Shown here piece after piece: positions 54,906 to 63,789 of a stretch of 64,000 bases of DNA. The DNA is taken from NCBI RefSeq assembly GCF_900101905.1, contig NZ_FNAJ01000001.1:1365351-1429350 (forward strand), in the 5' to 3' direction. The stretch comes from Myxococcus virescens (GTDB lineage Bacteria; Myxococcota; Myxococcia; Myxococcales; Myxococcaceae). Position numbers and translations under genes: made by a program. The notes under the pieces were generated by a model. The model was not told the DNA's origin, ran no database searches, and saw only the letters and a list, made by a program, of their open reading frames with translations. The first letter of the stretch is position 1. Each line of letters begins with the position of its first letter.

Positions 54906-55483
54906 GTTTTGCTTTGCTGCGGGAAGTGCACCACGTGCCGGGTGTGCGCGGCTGGGTGCGCAAGCAGGTGCTGCGCTCGGTGGCGCGCTGCGTGGAGTGG
55001 ACCACGAAGCTGCCGGGGCGCGGGCTGAACGTGTCTCAGGTGAATGACTGGCTGTACGTGGGTGGCGCGGTGCCTCGCTCGCGGTACGCGGAGCTGAAGG
55101 CGCGCGGCATCACCGCGGTGATTGACGTGCGGGGCGAGCGCTGTGACGACGCGGAGGCGTTGAAGGCGCTGGGCATCGAACTGCTGAACCTGCCCGTGAC
55201 GGACCGCTATCCGCCGTCGGTGGAGCAGCTGATGCGGGGTGTGGAATGGGCCCTGCCCCGGCTGGAGCAGGGCGGCACGCTGTATACCCACTGCGAGCAC
55301 GGCGTGGGCCGGGGCCCGCTGGTGGGGCTGGCGGTGATGGTGGCGCGCGGCTGGGAGGCGCCGGCCGCGTACCGCGAGCTGCGGCAGGCGCGGTGGCAGT
55401 CCACGCTGAATGACCGGCAGTTGAACGGGCTCGCGGACTTCGTCGCCGCGTGGCAGGCGCGGACGTCCGAGCGGGCGGCGTAG
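54902..55483 (+). CDS. Dual-specificity phosphatase (candidate PI-phosphate phosphatase)
   Basis: 193 residues from GTG 54902, overlapping the preceding stop (GTGA). VSQVNDWLYVGGAVPRSRYA is the usual DSP entry, VIDVRGERCDDAEAL the general-acid loop region and THCEHGVGRGPLVGLAVM the P-loop HC-x5-R (Cys about residue 131). PTPMT1-like phosphatases of this fold dephosphorylate phosphatidylglycerophosphate, so removal of the inositol phosphate of PI-phosphate is a sensible hypothesis in this operon. A hairpin (GCGGC/GCCGC) surrounds its stop. Confidence 0.88.
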   Translation: MSFALLREVHHVPGVRGWVRKQVLRSVARCVEWTTKLPGRGLNVSQVNDWLYVGGAVPRSRYAELKARGITAVIDVRGERCDDAEALKALGIELLNLPVTDRYPPSVEQLMRGVEWALPRLEQGGTLYTHCEHGVGRGPLVGLAVMVARGWEAPAAYRELRQARWQSTLNDRQLNGLADFVAAWQARTSERAA

Positions 55484-55495
55484 GCCGCGCCCAGC

Positions 55496-55900
55496 TCAGT
55501 CTCGCTTCAAGATGACGCCGTCATCGCTGATGGCATAGCTCGCGCCAGGGTCCATGACTTCCGGCTGCAGGCCACAGCGCTCCTGCTCCCTGGGCGTGAA
55601 GTGAACGAAGGTCATCTTCTCGCCCCGCTGGAGCCAGGCGTCATACGTCTCGATGCGATAGAGACACTGCGTCATGGCATCCGCGTTCTTGGGGGGCTTC
55701 GTTCCGGGAGGCAGGAAGTCCTCCATCGCGAGCTGGAGCGCCTTCAACTGAGTGCCATCCACGGTGGTCGAGGCTTCCTTTGTCCACTCCGGGAACTGGA
55801 TACCGGCGGAGACCTCGGGCGGCGCAACTGGCGTCTTGGACCGCAGGTACATGCATCCACTCATGAGGCTCATGAGGATGATGAAGCCGACTGGTTTCAT
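55496..55900 (-). CDS. Small lipoprotein, paralogue of the divergent neighbour
   Basis: 134 residues from ATG 55900. Signal FIILMSLMSGC (Cys about residue 16). The mature part shares with the 56007 gene the blocks LKALQLAMEDFLPPGTK, MTQCLYRIETYDAW, FTPREQERCG and MDPGASYAISDDGVILKRD. Two conserved Cys may be disulfide-linked. Function unknown. It converges with the phosphatase gene. Confidence 0.72.
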   Translation of the reverse strand: MKPVGFIILMSLMSGCMYLRSKTPVAPPEVSAGIQFPEWTKEASTTVDGTQLKALQLAMEDFLPPGTKPPKNADAMTQCLYRIETYDAWLQRGEKMTFVHFTPREQERCGLQPEVMDPGASYAISDDGVILKRD

Positions 55901-56006
55901 CTACGTATCCTCCAGTTCGACTGCTGTCGATGCCAGCTTGAGTTTCCACTCTGTGGCAGGAAATTCGAGAGCATGGGCTGGCACGTCGAATGATGAGAAC
56001 CTCGTC

Positions 56007-56435
56007 ATGAAAATGCTTCCGCTGGTCGCACTCATTGCCTGTTCCAGCCTGCTGCACGGCTGCGCCCTGTTTGGCTACTACAAGCTCCCCAAAGCCGAGC
56101 GGGCATCGCCGGAGGAGGCAGCGAAAGTGACGTTCCCTGACTCGATGGAGCAGGGAACGCACCTGGACGGTCCAGCGATGGCGGCACTCGAAGTCGCGAT
56201 GAACGACTTCCTCCCTCCTGACGCCAAGGCAGAGGCTCGCACCGAGGAACTGGCACGGTGCCTGTCACAGCGAAGCACCTACGACGTGACGGTATTGAAG
56301 CAGGACGACCAGCTCTACTTCGTCAGCTTCCTGCCCAGGCTTTCCCGATGCGGAATCGAGCTCGCCGCCCCCATCATGGATGCGGGCGCGACCTATGCCA
56401 TCGATGGGAACGGACGGATTCTGAGCGAACTCTGA
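56007..56435 (+). CDS. Small lipoprotein, paralogue of the divergent neighbour
   Basis: 142 residues from ATG 56007. Signal LVALIACSSLLHGC (Cys about residue 19). Corresponding blocks are MAALEVAMNDFLPPDAK, LARCLSQRSTYDVT, FVSFLPRLSRCG and MDAGATYAIDGNGRILSEL. The pair is transcribed divergently from a 106-base gap and clearly arose by inverted duplication. It converges on the DUF4340 gene. Periplasmic or outer-membrane tethered; function unknown. Confidence 0.74.
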   Translation: MKMLPLVALIACSSLLHGCALFGYYKLPKAERASPEEAAKVTFPDSMEQGTHLDGPAMAALEVAMNDFLPPDAKAEARTEELARCLSQRSTYDVTVLKQDDQLYFVSFLPRLSRCGIELAAPIMDAGATYAIDGNGRILSEL

Positions 56436-56476
56436 CCACTGGCTCCGCTGTGAGGCCGCACACGCTCGTGCAGATG

Positions 56477-57874
56477 CTACGGCCCACTGAAGAGCGCGAG
56501 GCCACGCGACAACCAGGCGCGAGCCCTGTCCTCCACGGCATACGTGAATCCGTCGCGCGAGCCTCGGGCGTAGACCTCCTGGTAGCCCGCCGGTGCGTCC
56601 GGCACTGCATTCCCAAGCCACAGCGTCTGCACGGCGCCGCCCTCCTCACTCACCTCCACGGAGGCCACGGGCGGAGACAGGCCCGCCTGCGCGTCCTGCA
56701 CCGCCGCGTCGAGGAGGCGCGAGGCCTCGATCCGCTGAAGCCAGAGGAGATGCGCCTCCACCTGTGACGCGTCGAACCGGAAGGACTCCGGCGGCGACTG
56801 CGGCTCACGCAGCACCCAGCCCTGCGCTTCCTTCGCCACCACCACCGTCGTGTCACCGGCCTGGATGCGCACCTGGTTCACCTTCTCCAACGCGAACCGC
56901 AGCAGGAGCAGGTCGCGGAAGTCCACCAGCCGCTTGCGCACCTGCGATGCCGCCACCGCGGACACCTCGTACACCCGCGCATCTCCCTCCAACTGGACGA
57001 AGACGGTGTCCTGGGACTCCGACGCACGGCTCAGCCGCAACACCACCGTCTTCCCATTCTTGAGCCGCGCCTCCACCGTGTCATGCGCCTGGGTGAGCGC
57101 GGCCTTCGCCTCCGTGGCGGCCTCCCCCGCGAGCACGTCCTGCGCCTCGACCTCCAACAAGTCCCGCACGACCTGTTCGACCACGTGCGAACTGAACCGG
57201 AAGCCCTCCGGCACCTGCGTCCCCTCCGCGAGCCGCCAGCCGCCGGGCGCGCCATTCGACGTCACCGTCACCGGCGCTTCGTCCCCGACTCGAAACACCA
57301 GCTGCGTGATGTCCCCAGGCGCCCCCCGCACCAGCCGCGCGTCACGCCAGTCCATGACGCGCCGACGCCACAACCAGCCCAACAACGAGGGGTGCTCGAA
57401 GACGTCCGCGTTGGCCGCCTTGCGCACGTAGGTTCCACCGTTCGACGCCCCATCCTTCCCGAGCACCAACTCCAGCGGAGGGCGGCCCTCCTGGAGGATG
57501 CGAACCTTCAGCCCGCGCGCGTCATCCAGCCAGAACTCGTTCAGCCGGCCGGCCTCGCCGGTGACGAACTTCGCCCCAGCCACCCGGGTCAGGGACTCCA
57601 GCGCACCCTTCACCATCGCCTCGTCCGCCAGGAAGCGGCTCTCCGGCGAGCCCGGTTCCGCGACCGTCCACCCACTGCCGTCCCGCTGCAGCGTGGCGCG
57701 GCGGACGCCCGAGAGCTCCAGCCCGGAGACGCGGGCCAGGTCGAAGCCCTGCAGGTCCAACTGGCGTCCACCACCGCTGGCTTCCGGCTGCCCCGGCGGC
57801 TGCTCACCGGCGACGAACATGAACACGAGCAACAGCACGGCTGCGCCAACGACGATGACCAGCGCCTTCTTCAT
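56477..57874 (-). CDS. DUF4340-domain protein
   Basis: 465 residues. One N-terminal helix (ALVIVVGAAVLLLVFMFVAG) anchors a repeated mixed alpha/beta domain: VSGLELSGVRRATLQRDGSG, WTVAEPGSPESRFLADEAMV, LTRVAGAKFVTGEAGRLNEF, and a related block near the C-terminus (VNQVRIQAGDTTVVVAKEAQ). DUF4340 proteins are often encoded next to GldF/GldG-like ABC transporters, but none is here. Cellular role unknown. Confidence 0.85.
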   Translation of the reverse strand: MKKALVIVVGAAVLLLVFMFVAGEQPPGQPEASGGGRQLDLQGFDLARVSGLELSGVRRATLQRDGSGWTVAEPGSPESRFLADEAMVKGALESLTRVAGAKFVTGEAGRLNEFWLDDARGLKVRILQEGRPPLELVLGKDGASNGGTYVRKAANADVFEHPSLLGWLWRRRVMDWRDARLVRGAPGDITQLVFRVGDEAPVTVTSNGAPGGWRLAEGTQVPEGFRFSSHVVEQVVRDLLEVEAQDVLAGEAATEAKAALTQAHDTVEARLKNGKTVVLRLSRASESQDTVFVQLEGDARVYEVSAVAASQVRKRLVDFRDLLLLRFALEKVNQVRIQAGDTTVVVAKEAQGWVLREPQSPPESFRFDASQVEAHLLWLQRIEASRLLDAAVQDAQAGLSPPVASVEVSEEGGAVQTLWLGNAVPDAPAGYQEVYARGSRDGFTYAVEDRARAWLSRGLALFSGP

Positions 57875-57936
57875 GGCTCTCCCTCGGCTCCGGGCCCAGA
57901 GAGAACCCTTACTTCACCCCCGCACATCTCGGCATC

Positions 57937-57959
57937 CCCCTCCGTGACTTTCGGAGGGG
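57937..57959 (-). terminator. Terminator hairpin downstream of the AraC gene
   Basis: CCCCTCCG (57937-57944) and CGGAGGGG (57952-57959) are perfect complements around a seven-base loop, starting a few bases after the AraC stop as read on the minus strand. A short A/T element lies in the loop only. Confidence 0.65.
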
Positions 57960-57964
57960 CCGGC

Positions 57965-58891
57965 TCATGGAGCCCCAGCCGTCGCCTTGCGCCGCCACGC
58001 GGCCGGCGTCACCCCATGGACGCGGCGGAACTGACGGATGAAGTGCGTCACGTCCGCGTAGCCCACGCGCTCCGCGATGATGTCCACGCGCTCGTCCGTG
58101 CCACGCAGCCGGCGGCGTGCCTCCGCCATCCGGCACTCCAGAATCCACTCGCCCACCGTGCGGCCCGTCTCCTGCCGCACCACGCCCGCGACGTGCGCGG
58201 AGGAGCGCCCCAGCGCCTTCGCCACCTGCGCGAGCGACAGCGGCTCCAGACAGTGCGTCTCGATGTACGTGAGCGCCTTGCGGCTCAGCCCCAGGGACGG
58301 CGGCTCGCTCGCGCCCGTCTGGACCGTCATGCGCTCCAGTTCGATGAGGACCAGCCGCAGCAGCGAGCGCGCGGCTTCCTCGCCCCCCGGCTCGTTCCGG
58401 GCCACCTCCTCCGACAGCAGGCGCATCCACCGCGCCAGCCTCCGGCGCTGCGGCAGCGTGGGCCGCAGCACGGGGTGACAGCCCTTGCGCACCCGCAGCA
58501 ACGGCCCCAGGCGGTTCGCGGCCCCACCGTCCTCACCCAAGGCATCCGGATGGAAGGCCACGCCCCACCCTTCCGCGTTCGAAGCGCCGGCCCCGTGCGC
58601 ATCTCCGGGCGGAATCAGGTGGACGTCTCCCGCCCGGACCACCAGGTCCCCCGCGTGCCGCATCTTCGACTCGCCTCGCGTCACCAGCATCACCACGGCG
58701 TAGGCGTGCACGGCGGTGGCGCGCCCGCCCCGAGGGTGGACCTGAAGGCGCCCCGCCCATATCGGCAGCCGCCCTTTTTCGAAGTCCAGGCGCGACGACG
58801 AATCGGGCCCCCAGGACGGCTGTCGTGGCTCGGACGGCATCGCCCCTTCGTAGCGAGCGAAGCCGCCGGGCTCAACCCTGAGCAGGTCCAT
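57965..58891 (-). CDS. AraC-family transcriptional regulator
   Basis: 308 residues. An N-terminal cupin-like sensing domain (FEKGRLPIWAGRLQVHPRGG, DLVVRAGDVHLIPPGDAHGA) is followed by a two-helix-turn-helix AraC domain: LSLAQVAKALGRSSAHVAGV and ERVGYADVTHFIRQFRRVHG, VTPAAWRR. Its start overlaps the stop region of the oxidoreductase gene by 20 bases, so the regulator is the second gene and may control the pair. Confidence 0.92.
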   Translation of the reverse strand: MDLLRVEPGGFARYEGAMPSEPRQPSWGPDSSSRLDFEKGRLPIWAGRLQVHPRGGRATAVHAYAVVMLVTRGESKMRHAGDLVVRAGDVHLIPPGDAHGAGASNAEGWGVAFHPDALGEDGGAANRLGPLLRVRKGCHPVLRPTLPQRRRLARWMRLLSEEVARNEPGGEEAARSLLRLVLIELERMTVQTGASEPPSLGLSRKALTYIETHCLEPLSLAQVAKALGRSSAHVAGVVRQETGRTVGEWILECRMAEARRRLRGTDERVDIIAERVGYADVTHFIRQFRRVHGVTPAAWRRKATAGAP

Positions 58892-59921
58892 GCGCGGCGC
58901 CCGCCCGTTCCAGGTTCAGGTCATGGTTCAACATGCCCGCCGCGAGCATCCCCGCGGACGCGGCCACGATGGCCGCCTGCGCCCGGGTGCCGAGGTCCCC
59001 CGCCGCGTAGATGCCCGGCACCGACGTCTCGCCCGGGCCCTTCAGCTTCACGAAGCCCTCCTCGTTCAGCTCGAGCCCCAACCGCTGCACGAGCGACGAC
59101 TGCCGCTGGGGTGGACGGTCGAAGAGAGCCTCCCGGGGCACCCGGGTACCGTCCTCCAGCTCCACCGCCTCCAGCTTCTCCCCGGCCGCGATGAGGCCGC
59201 GAATACGCCGCGTCTCGAGCCGAACCCCCGCCTTCTCCAGCAGCGCACGCTTGTCGGCGGGCACCTCGAAACCGTCCATGACGAACACCACCAGGTCGCG
59301 GGTCCACCCCGTCAACATCACGGCGAAGTCGAGCGACACCTCGTTCGTGGCCAGCACGCCCCAGGCCCGGTCCTGGATTTCCCAACCATGGCAGAATGGG
59401 CACTGGAAGATGGCCTTGCCCCACAAGTCGCTGTAACCGGGCAGCTCGCGCATCACGTCCACCATCCCCGTGGCCAGCAGCACCCGGCGGGCCTCCACCA
59501 CGCCGCCCCCTTCGAGCGCCACACGGAACACCGTCCCCACGCGCTCGACGTCCAGCACCCGCGCCTCGCGCAGCTCCACGTCATAGGGGCGCATCTGCTC
59601 CCAGGCGACACGCCGGAACTCCCGGGGCGGGATGCCATCCCGCGTGAGGTAGGTGTGCACCTCCTCTGCCGCCGCGTTCCGAGGCGTCCCCGCGTCGCAC
59701 ACCAGGACCTTCTTGCGGCCACGCCCCAACGCCAGCGCCGCGCTCACCCCCCCTGGGCCACCACCCACCACCACCACGTCCTTCACGTCCTTGCGCTCCA
59801 TGTCATCCGTCCTCGTCGCGTCCATCGCGTGTCTGCAGCCCAGGGGCAGCGCGGCACCGGCCAGTCCCAGCCCGGCGAGGGCCAGGGCCTCACGGCGCGT
59901 CCACGCCGCCCGATTCGTCAT
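58872..59921 (-). CDS. FAD-dependent oxidoreductase, thioredoxin-reductase-like
   Basis: 349 residues. A Tat-type start with RREALALAGLGLAGAALPLGC may be a signal or lipoprotein signal. FAD-binding VVVVGGGPGGVSAALALGRG, the redox pair CPFCHG and YAAGDLGTRAQAAIVAASAG agree with the thioredoxin-reductase/AhpF-like family; the CPFC lies in the NADPH domain as in TrxR. VEVHTYLTRDGIPPREFRRV is typical of the single-domain group. Physiological partner unknown; paired with an AraC regulator. Confidence 0.88.
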   Translation of the reverse strand: MTNRAAWTRREALALAGLGLAGAALPLGCRHAMDATRTDDMERKDVKDVVVVGGGPGGVSAALALGRGRKKVLVCDAGTPRNAAAEEVHTYLTRDGIPPREFRRVAWEQMRPYDVELREARVLDVERVGTVFRVALEGGGVVEARRVLLATGMVDVMRELPGYSDLWGKAIFQCPFCHGWEIQDRAWGVLATNEVSLDFAVMLTGWTRDLVVFVMDGFEVPADKRALLEKAGVRLETRRIRGLIAAGEKLEAVELEDGTRVPREALFDRPPQRQSSLVQRLGLELNEEGFVKLKGPGETSVPGIYAAGDLGTRAQAAIVAASAGMLAAGMLNHDLNLERAGAAHGPAQG

Positions 59922-60127
59922 GGAGAAGTGCTAACCGGCGGCCCCCGGCCCCGGGAGGGCGCGGCTTCACGCCGAATCGGCGGATTCGCGCGTTCGTTGC
60001 GGCACGCCCTCGAGCGGCGCCACGGCGGGTGGCCTGCCTGACGCCAGGGTGTGGCTGGCGGGCCGCAGTCCGAGCCTCCAGGCCCTGGTACGCGCGTTGC
60101 TATCCCAGCCCTCAACAGGAGGACGTC

Positions 60128-61000
60128 ATGCGCTACGCCATGGTGCTGGGAGTCACGCTGGCCTCGTTCGGGGCCGCTGCCGAGGAGCGGTGGACCGCGC
60201 CGTATCAAATTGAAGCGTTCTCCGGCCGCATCGCCCGCGTCGTCCTGGGCGAGCAGGCGCCGGAGGACGTGGCCACACGGCTCCAGGTCATGACGCTCGT
60301 TGGCACGCAGGGCATGGCGGTGGCGCGCTTCCAGCGGACGGAGTCCGTGTGCACGGGCGAAGAGGACGTGGACCTGCCGCCCGTCTGCCACACCGTGGGC
60401 GTCTACACACAGGCGAAGGGGACGCCGGACATCGGTGAGTACATCGTGGCCCTGGCGGGCACCGTCACCGGCACGGTGAGCATGCCCGCGCCCAAGACGG
60501 CGCGGGAGCGTCCTGTCCCGGGGCAGTGGATCTCGGACGCGTTCGAGCGTCCCGTGGACGAAGGCGCCTCCCCCTTCACGCCCGCGGGCTTCCCCGCCCC
60601 TGGCTACCGGTGGAAGACCTCGCCCGAAGGGCATGTGACGCTGGAGTCCAACCTCGATGGCCAGAGCGACGACACACGCGTCCCGCTGGACTCGTGCACG
60701 CAGGAACGACAGGGCCCCTTCACCCGGCTGGAGTGCTTCCCGGGCGCGCCGCACATCGCGCCGGGCGACTCCCCTGGCGCATCCCTGCTCTACGTCGACC
60801 GGCGGCCACTCGTCGTCAGCTTCGCGGACTACGGCGAGGCCAGCACGGAGCTCGTCGCCTCGCTGCGCGTCGGCGGCGACACGCAGTATCTGGTCCACGT
60901 GGGACTCAAGGGGCAGGCCGTCACCGGGCTGCTCTTCCGCGAGGGGAACGCGTGGCGCCTCCTCCTGCGCCCCGCGGACTATCCCGTCATCGGGTGCTGA
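60128..61000 (+). CDS. Exported hypothetical protein
   Basis: 290 residues from ATG 60128 with AGGAGG six bases upstream. A signal peptide (MVLGVTLASFGAAAEE) precedes a beta-rich domain containing four Cys (SVCTGEED, PPVCHT, LDSCTQE, LECFPGA) that may form two disulfides, with repeated segments VTGTVSMPAPKTARERPVPG and YLVHVGLKGQAVTGLLF. No family recognised. It is divergent from the oxidoreductase and converges with a small lipoprotein gene. Confidence 0.68.
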   Translation: MRYAMVLGVTLASFGAAAEERWTAPYQIEAFSGRIARVVLGEQAPEDVATRLQVMTLVGTQGMAVARFQRTESVCTGEEDVDLPPVCHTVGVYTQAKGTPDIGEYIVALAGTVTGTVSMPAPKTARERPVPGQWISDAFERPVDEGASPFTPAGFPAPGYRWKTSPEGHVTLESNLDGQSDDTRVPLDSCTQERQGPFTRLECFPGAPHIAPGDSPGASLLYVDRRPLVVSFADYGEASTELVASLRVGGDTQYLVHVGLKGQAVTGLLFREGNAWRLLLRPADYPVIGC

Positions 61001-61012
61001 AGCACGCGGCGA

Positions 61013-61291
61013 CTACCAGCGCCGCTCCGGCTCCATGGCCGCGGGCCTGCGATTATCGGTGGGCTCCAGCCCGCTCGCCGTGGAGCACCGGCACACCTCA
61101 CAGCCGCGCTCGCGGTCCATGGTGCAGTTCACCCCGGTGACACACGTGAGGTTCCGAGACTCGGCACAGCGCGTCTCGCCCCTCTTCTCCTCGCGCTCCG
61201 AGCCGTGACGGCAGCCGGCCAGGGCCGCCGCTCCGACGGTCGCCAGCATCAGCCACCGCTGCCCACTGCTCCGCATCCACATCCGTGTCAT
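61013..61291 (-). CDS. Small Cys-rich lipoprotein
   Basis: 92 residues from ATG 61291, chosen over an upstream in-frame ATG because GAGG lies six bases before it. Signal LMLATVGAAALAGC (Cys about residue 27). The mature part of about 65 residues holds five more Cys (CAESRNLTCVTGVNC, GCEVCRC), a compact disulfide or metal-binding domain. It is followed on the same strand by, and lies just downstream of, the MMPL gene end, so the two may be cotranscribed. Confidence 0.58.
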   Translation of the reverse strand: MTRMWMRSSGQRWLMLATVGAAALAGCRHGSEREEKRGETRCAESRNLTCVTGVNCTMDRERGCEVCRCSTASGLEPTDNRRPAAMEPERRW

Positions 61292-61308
61292 CGCCCACCT
61301 CAAGGCCC

Positions 61309-63789
61309 TCACGCCTCCGGCGCGGGCTGCTCGGTCTGCTCTTCCGAGGACGTGCTGTGCTTGCGGCGCCAGCGCTCCACCATCAGCAGCAGCGATGGGA
61401 AGCCCAGCAGCACGATGACCATGTTGATGCCGAAGCCCAGGTTGGCCAGGTCACCAATGGAGTTGAGGCCCGGATGCTTCGCCAGGATGAGCGCGACGAA
61501 GCCGATGGCGCTCGTCAGCAGGCCGCCCATGATGGCCCGGCCTGTCTCCGCGTACACGGAGACGAAGTCCGCGCCGCGCTCGCCCAGCCGCTGCACCAGG
61601 TGCACCCCCGCGTCCACCGTGGTGCCCACCAGCACCGGCAGCACCATGATGTTGAGGTAGTTGAACTGCAGCCCCAGCAGCGACATCAGCCCCACCAGGC
61701 CGACGACGGACAGCAGCGTGGGCAACATGCAGATGAGCGCGGTGCGCAGCTTGCCCAGCGTCAGCCACATGGCCACCAGCACGCTCAGCACCGCCGCCGC
61801 GAGGATGCGCGGCCCCTCGCGCGACACCATGTCCAGGATGTCCGCCAGGATGAGCGCCTCACCCGCCGCCGACACCTGACTGCCGTCCGGCATCTGCAGG
61901 CCACGCACTTCCTTGGCGAACTTCCGCGTGCCCTCACCGTCCGACAGACTGACGCCACCGGCGTACACCAGCACCACGCCGCCCGTGCTGCCATCCAGGC
62001 TCTCGAACTGGTGCCGCACGCTGGTAGGCAGGGCCTCCTGGGTGAAGGGCTTCGCCTTCGCCATGTTCAGCGCCCGCACCAGCGTGTTGCGCGTGTCCTC
62101 GGGCAGCCGCTCCGGGTCCAGCTTCTCCAACTTCGCGGAGATGGCCTGGAGGATGGCCTGCTTCTCGTCCTGCCGCTTGGGGACCAGGTCATCCAGCGCG
62201 CCCACGAAGTCGATGGTGGACTCCTTCCCCCGCGCCGCCTTGCGCGCCTCCAACTGGCGCACCACCTCGCGCTCCATCTCCTGCGAATCGGTGAGCACCA
62301 CCACCGGCGTCTGCGAGTAGCCCAGGATGTCGTTCACCTTTTGGTCCAGCACCGCTGACGCCTGCTTGTAGTCCTCCAGCGTGCGCGAGTCGTAGTTGAA
62401 CGAGATGCGGTACGCCTGTGACACCAGCGCCAGCACGCCCACGCCCACCACGATGCCCACGCCCCGGTAGGAGCGCGGCAACCAGCGAGCCAGCAGGCTC
62501 AGCGGCCCGGCCGTCCCCTCTTGCTGCACCCGCGGCGACCAGCCGAAGCGCGTGGCCAGCCCCAGCAACGCGGGCAGCAGCAGCACGTAGGAGAAGATGC
62601 TCACCAGCATGCCCACCGCGGCGATGATGCCGAACTCGCGGAACGCCCTGAACTCCGACATGGCCAGGCTGAGGAAGGTGAGCGCCGCCACCAGCGCCGC
62701 GATGAGCGCGGAGAAGCCGGTGTGCCGGAAGGACTCATCCACCGCTTCCTCGGAGTTCATCCCCTCCGAGCGCAGCGTCGTGTAGCGCCCCAACAGGTGG
62801 ATGCCGTGCTCCACGCCCAGGCCGCCCAGCACCGCCGCGAGGAAGCCCGTCAGGAGATTGACCTGCCCGTAGGCCAGCCCCACGAAGCCGTACGTCCAGC
62901 CCAGGCCCGCCATCACCGGCGCCATGGTGAGGCCCACCGACAACGCGCTGCGGAAGTGGAAGGCCAGGTACGCCAGCAGCAACACCATGGCCAGCGTGGA
63001 CGCGCTCGCCAGGTCGCCAACGATGACGCGCTGCTGATCAATCTTCTTCTTGAAGGTGCCGGTGACGGCCGTCTTGAAGCCGGGCCCGTACTTCGACAGG
63101 TCCTGCTGCGCCAGGAAGTCCTCCACTTGGCCCACGACCTTCTTCGAGTAGTTCAGGTCCGCGGCGCTGCCCCGGGGCTTCGCCATCAGCACCACCATGC
63201 GCTCGGTGGGGTTGATGTAATAGAGGTCGCCCTGCCCGGAGAGGCGCTGGTTGGCGCGGCCGGTGTACTTCTGCTCGATGTCAGCGAAGTCCACTGACGG
63301 AGGGTCCTCCTCCACCAGCGAGACGAAGAGCGGATTGGCCTGCTGCTTCTCCCAGAGGATGCGCGCGTCGATGCGCTCCTGGATGGTCTCCAGGTCCTCG
63401 ACGTCCACGTAGTAGAGCGAATGCTCGTCGAAGAAGGAGCGGGGCCGCTGGTGGGAGACGTAGCGAATCTCCGACAGCGCCCCGAGCTTCGGCGCCATGT
63501 CGTCCGCGAAGCGCTTGAGCACCTCTGGATCCGCGCCCATCCCCACCACCACCACGTTGCCCTGACCGCCGAAGCGCTTGCGCAGCTTCTCGATGTCCTG
63601 AACGCTGGGGAAGTTCTTCGGCAGCAGTCCCACGAAGTCCGCGTTGAGCGTCAGCGTCCTGGCGAAGTACGCGCCGAGCACGGTGAGCACCAGAGCCAGG
63701 AGCAGCGCCTGGAAGGGCTTCCGGTGGTTCCGCACCGCCAGGCGGCCCATGACGCCCTCGAACCGCTCCGACCAACGCTTCTCACTCAT
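61309..63789 (-). CDS. MMPL/RND-superfamily exporter (HpnN-like)
   Basis: 826 residues from ATG 63789. Two repeated halves, each with one helix, a large periplasmic loop and five helices, give 12 helices: LLLALVLTVLGAYFARTLTL at the start, then VLLLAYLAFHFRSALSVGLT and LLTGFLAAVLGGLGVEHGIH, and in the second half SVVGLVGLMSLLGLQFNYLN and LVGTTVDAGVHLVQRLGERG. Sequence features match the MMPL lipid-exporter branch, including hopanoid-linked HpnN. Probable substrates are lipids moved towards the outer membrane. Confidence 0.88.
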   Translation of the reverse strand: MSEKRWSERFEGVMGRLAVRNHRKPFQALLLALVLTVLGAYFARTLTLNADFVGLLPKNFPSVQDIEKLRKRFGGQGNVVVVGMGADPEVLKRFADDMAPKLGALSEIRYVSHQRPRSFFDEHSLYYVDVEDLETIQERIDARILWEKQQANPLFVSLVEEDPPSVDFADIEQKYTGRANQRLSGQGDLYYINPTERMVVLMAKPRGSAADLNYSKKVVGQVEDFLAQQDLSKYGPGFKTAVTGTFKKKIDQQRVIVGDLASASTLAMVLLLAYLAFHFRSALSVGLTMAPVMAGLGWTYGFVGLAYGQVNLLTGFLAAVLGGLGVEHGIHLLGRYTTLRSEGMNSEEAVDESFRHTGFSALIAALVAALTFLSLAMSEFRAFREFGIIAAVGMLVSIFSYVLLLPALLGLATRFGWSPRVQQEGTAGPLSLLARWLPRSYRGVGIVVGVGVLALVSQAYRISFNYDSRTLEDYKQASAVLDQKVNDILGYSQTPVVVLTDSQEMEREVVRQLEARKAARGKESTIDFVGALDDLVPKRQDEKQAILQAISAKLEKLDPERLPEDTRNTLVRALNMAKAKPFTQEALPTSVRHQFESLDGSTGGVVLVYAGGVSLSDGEGTRKFAKEVRGLQMPDGSQVSAAGEALILADILDMVSREGPRILAAAVLSVLVAMWLTLGKLRTALICMLPTLLSVVGLVGLMSLLGLQFNYLNIMVLPVLVGTTVDAGVHLVQRLGERGADFVSVYAETGRAIMGGLLTSAIGFVALILAKHPGLNSIGDLANLGFGINMVIVLLGFPSLLLMVERWRRKHSTSSEEQTEQPAPEA

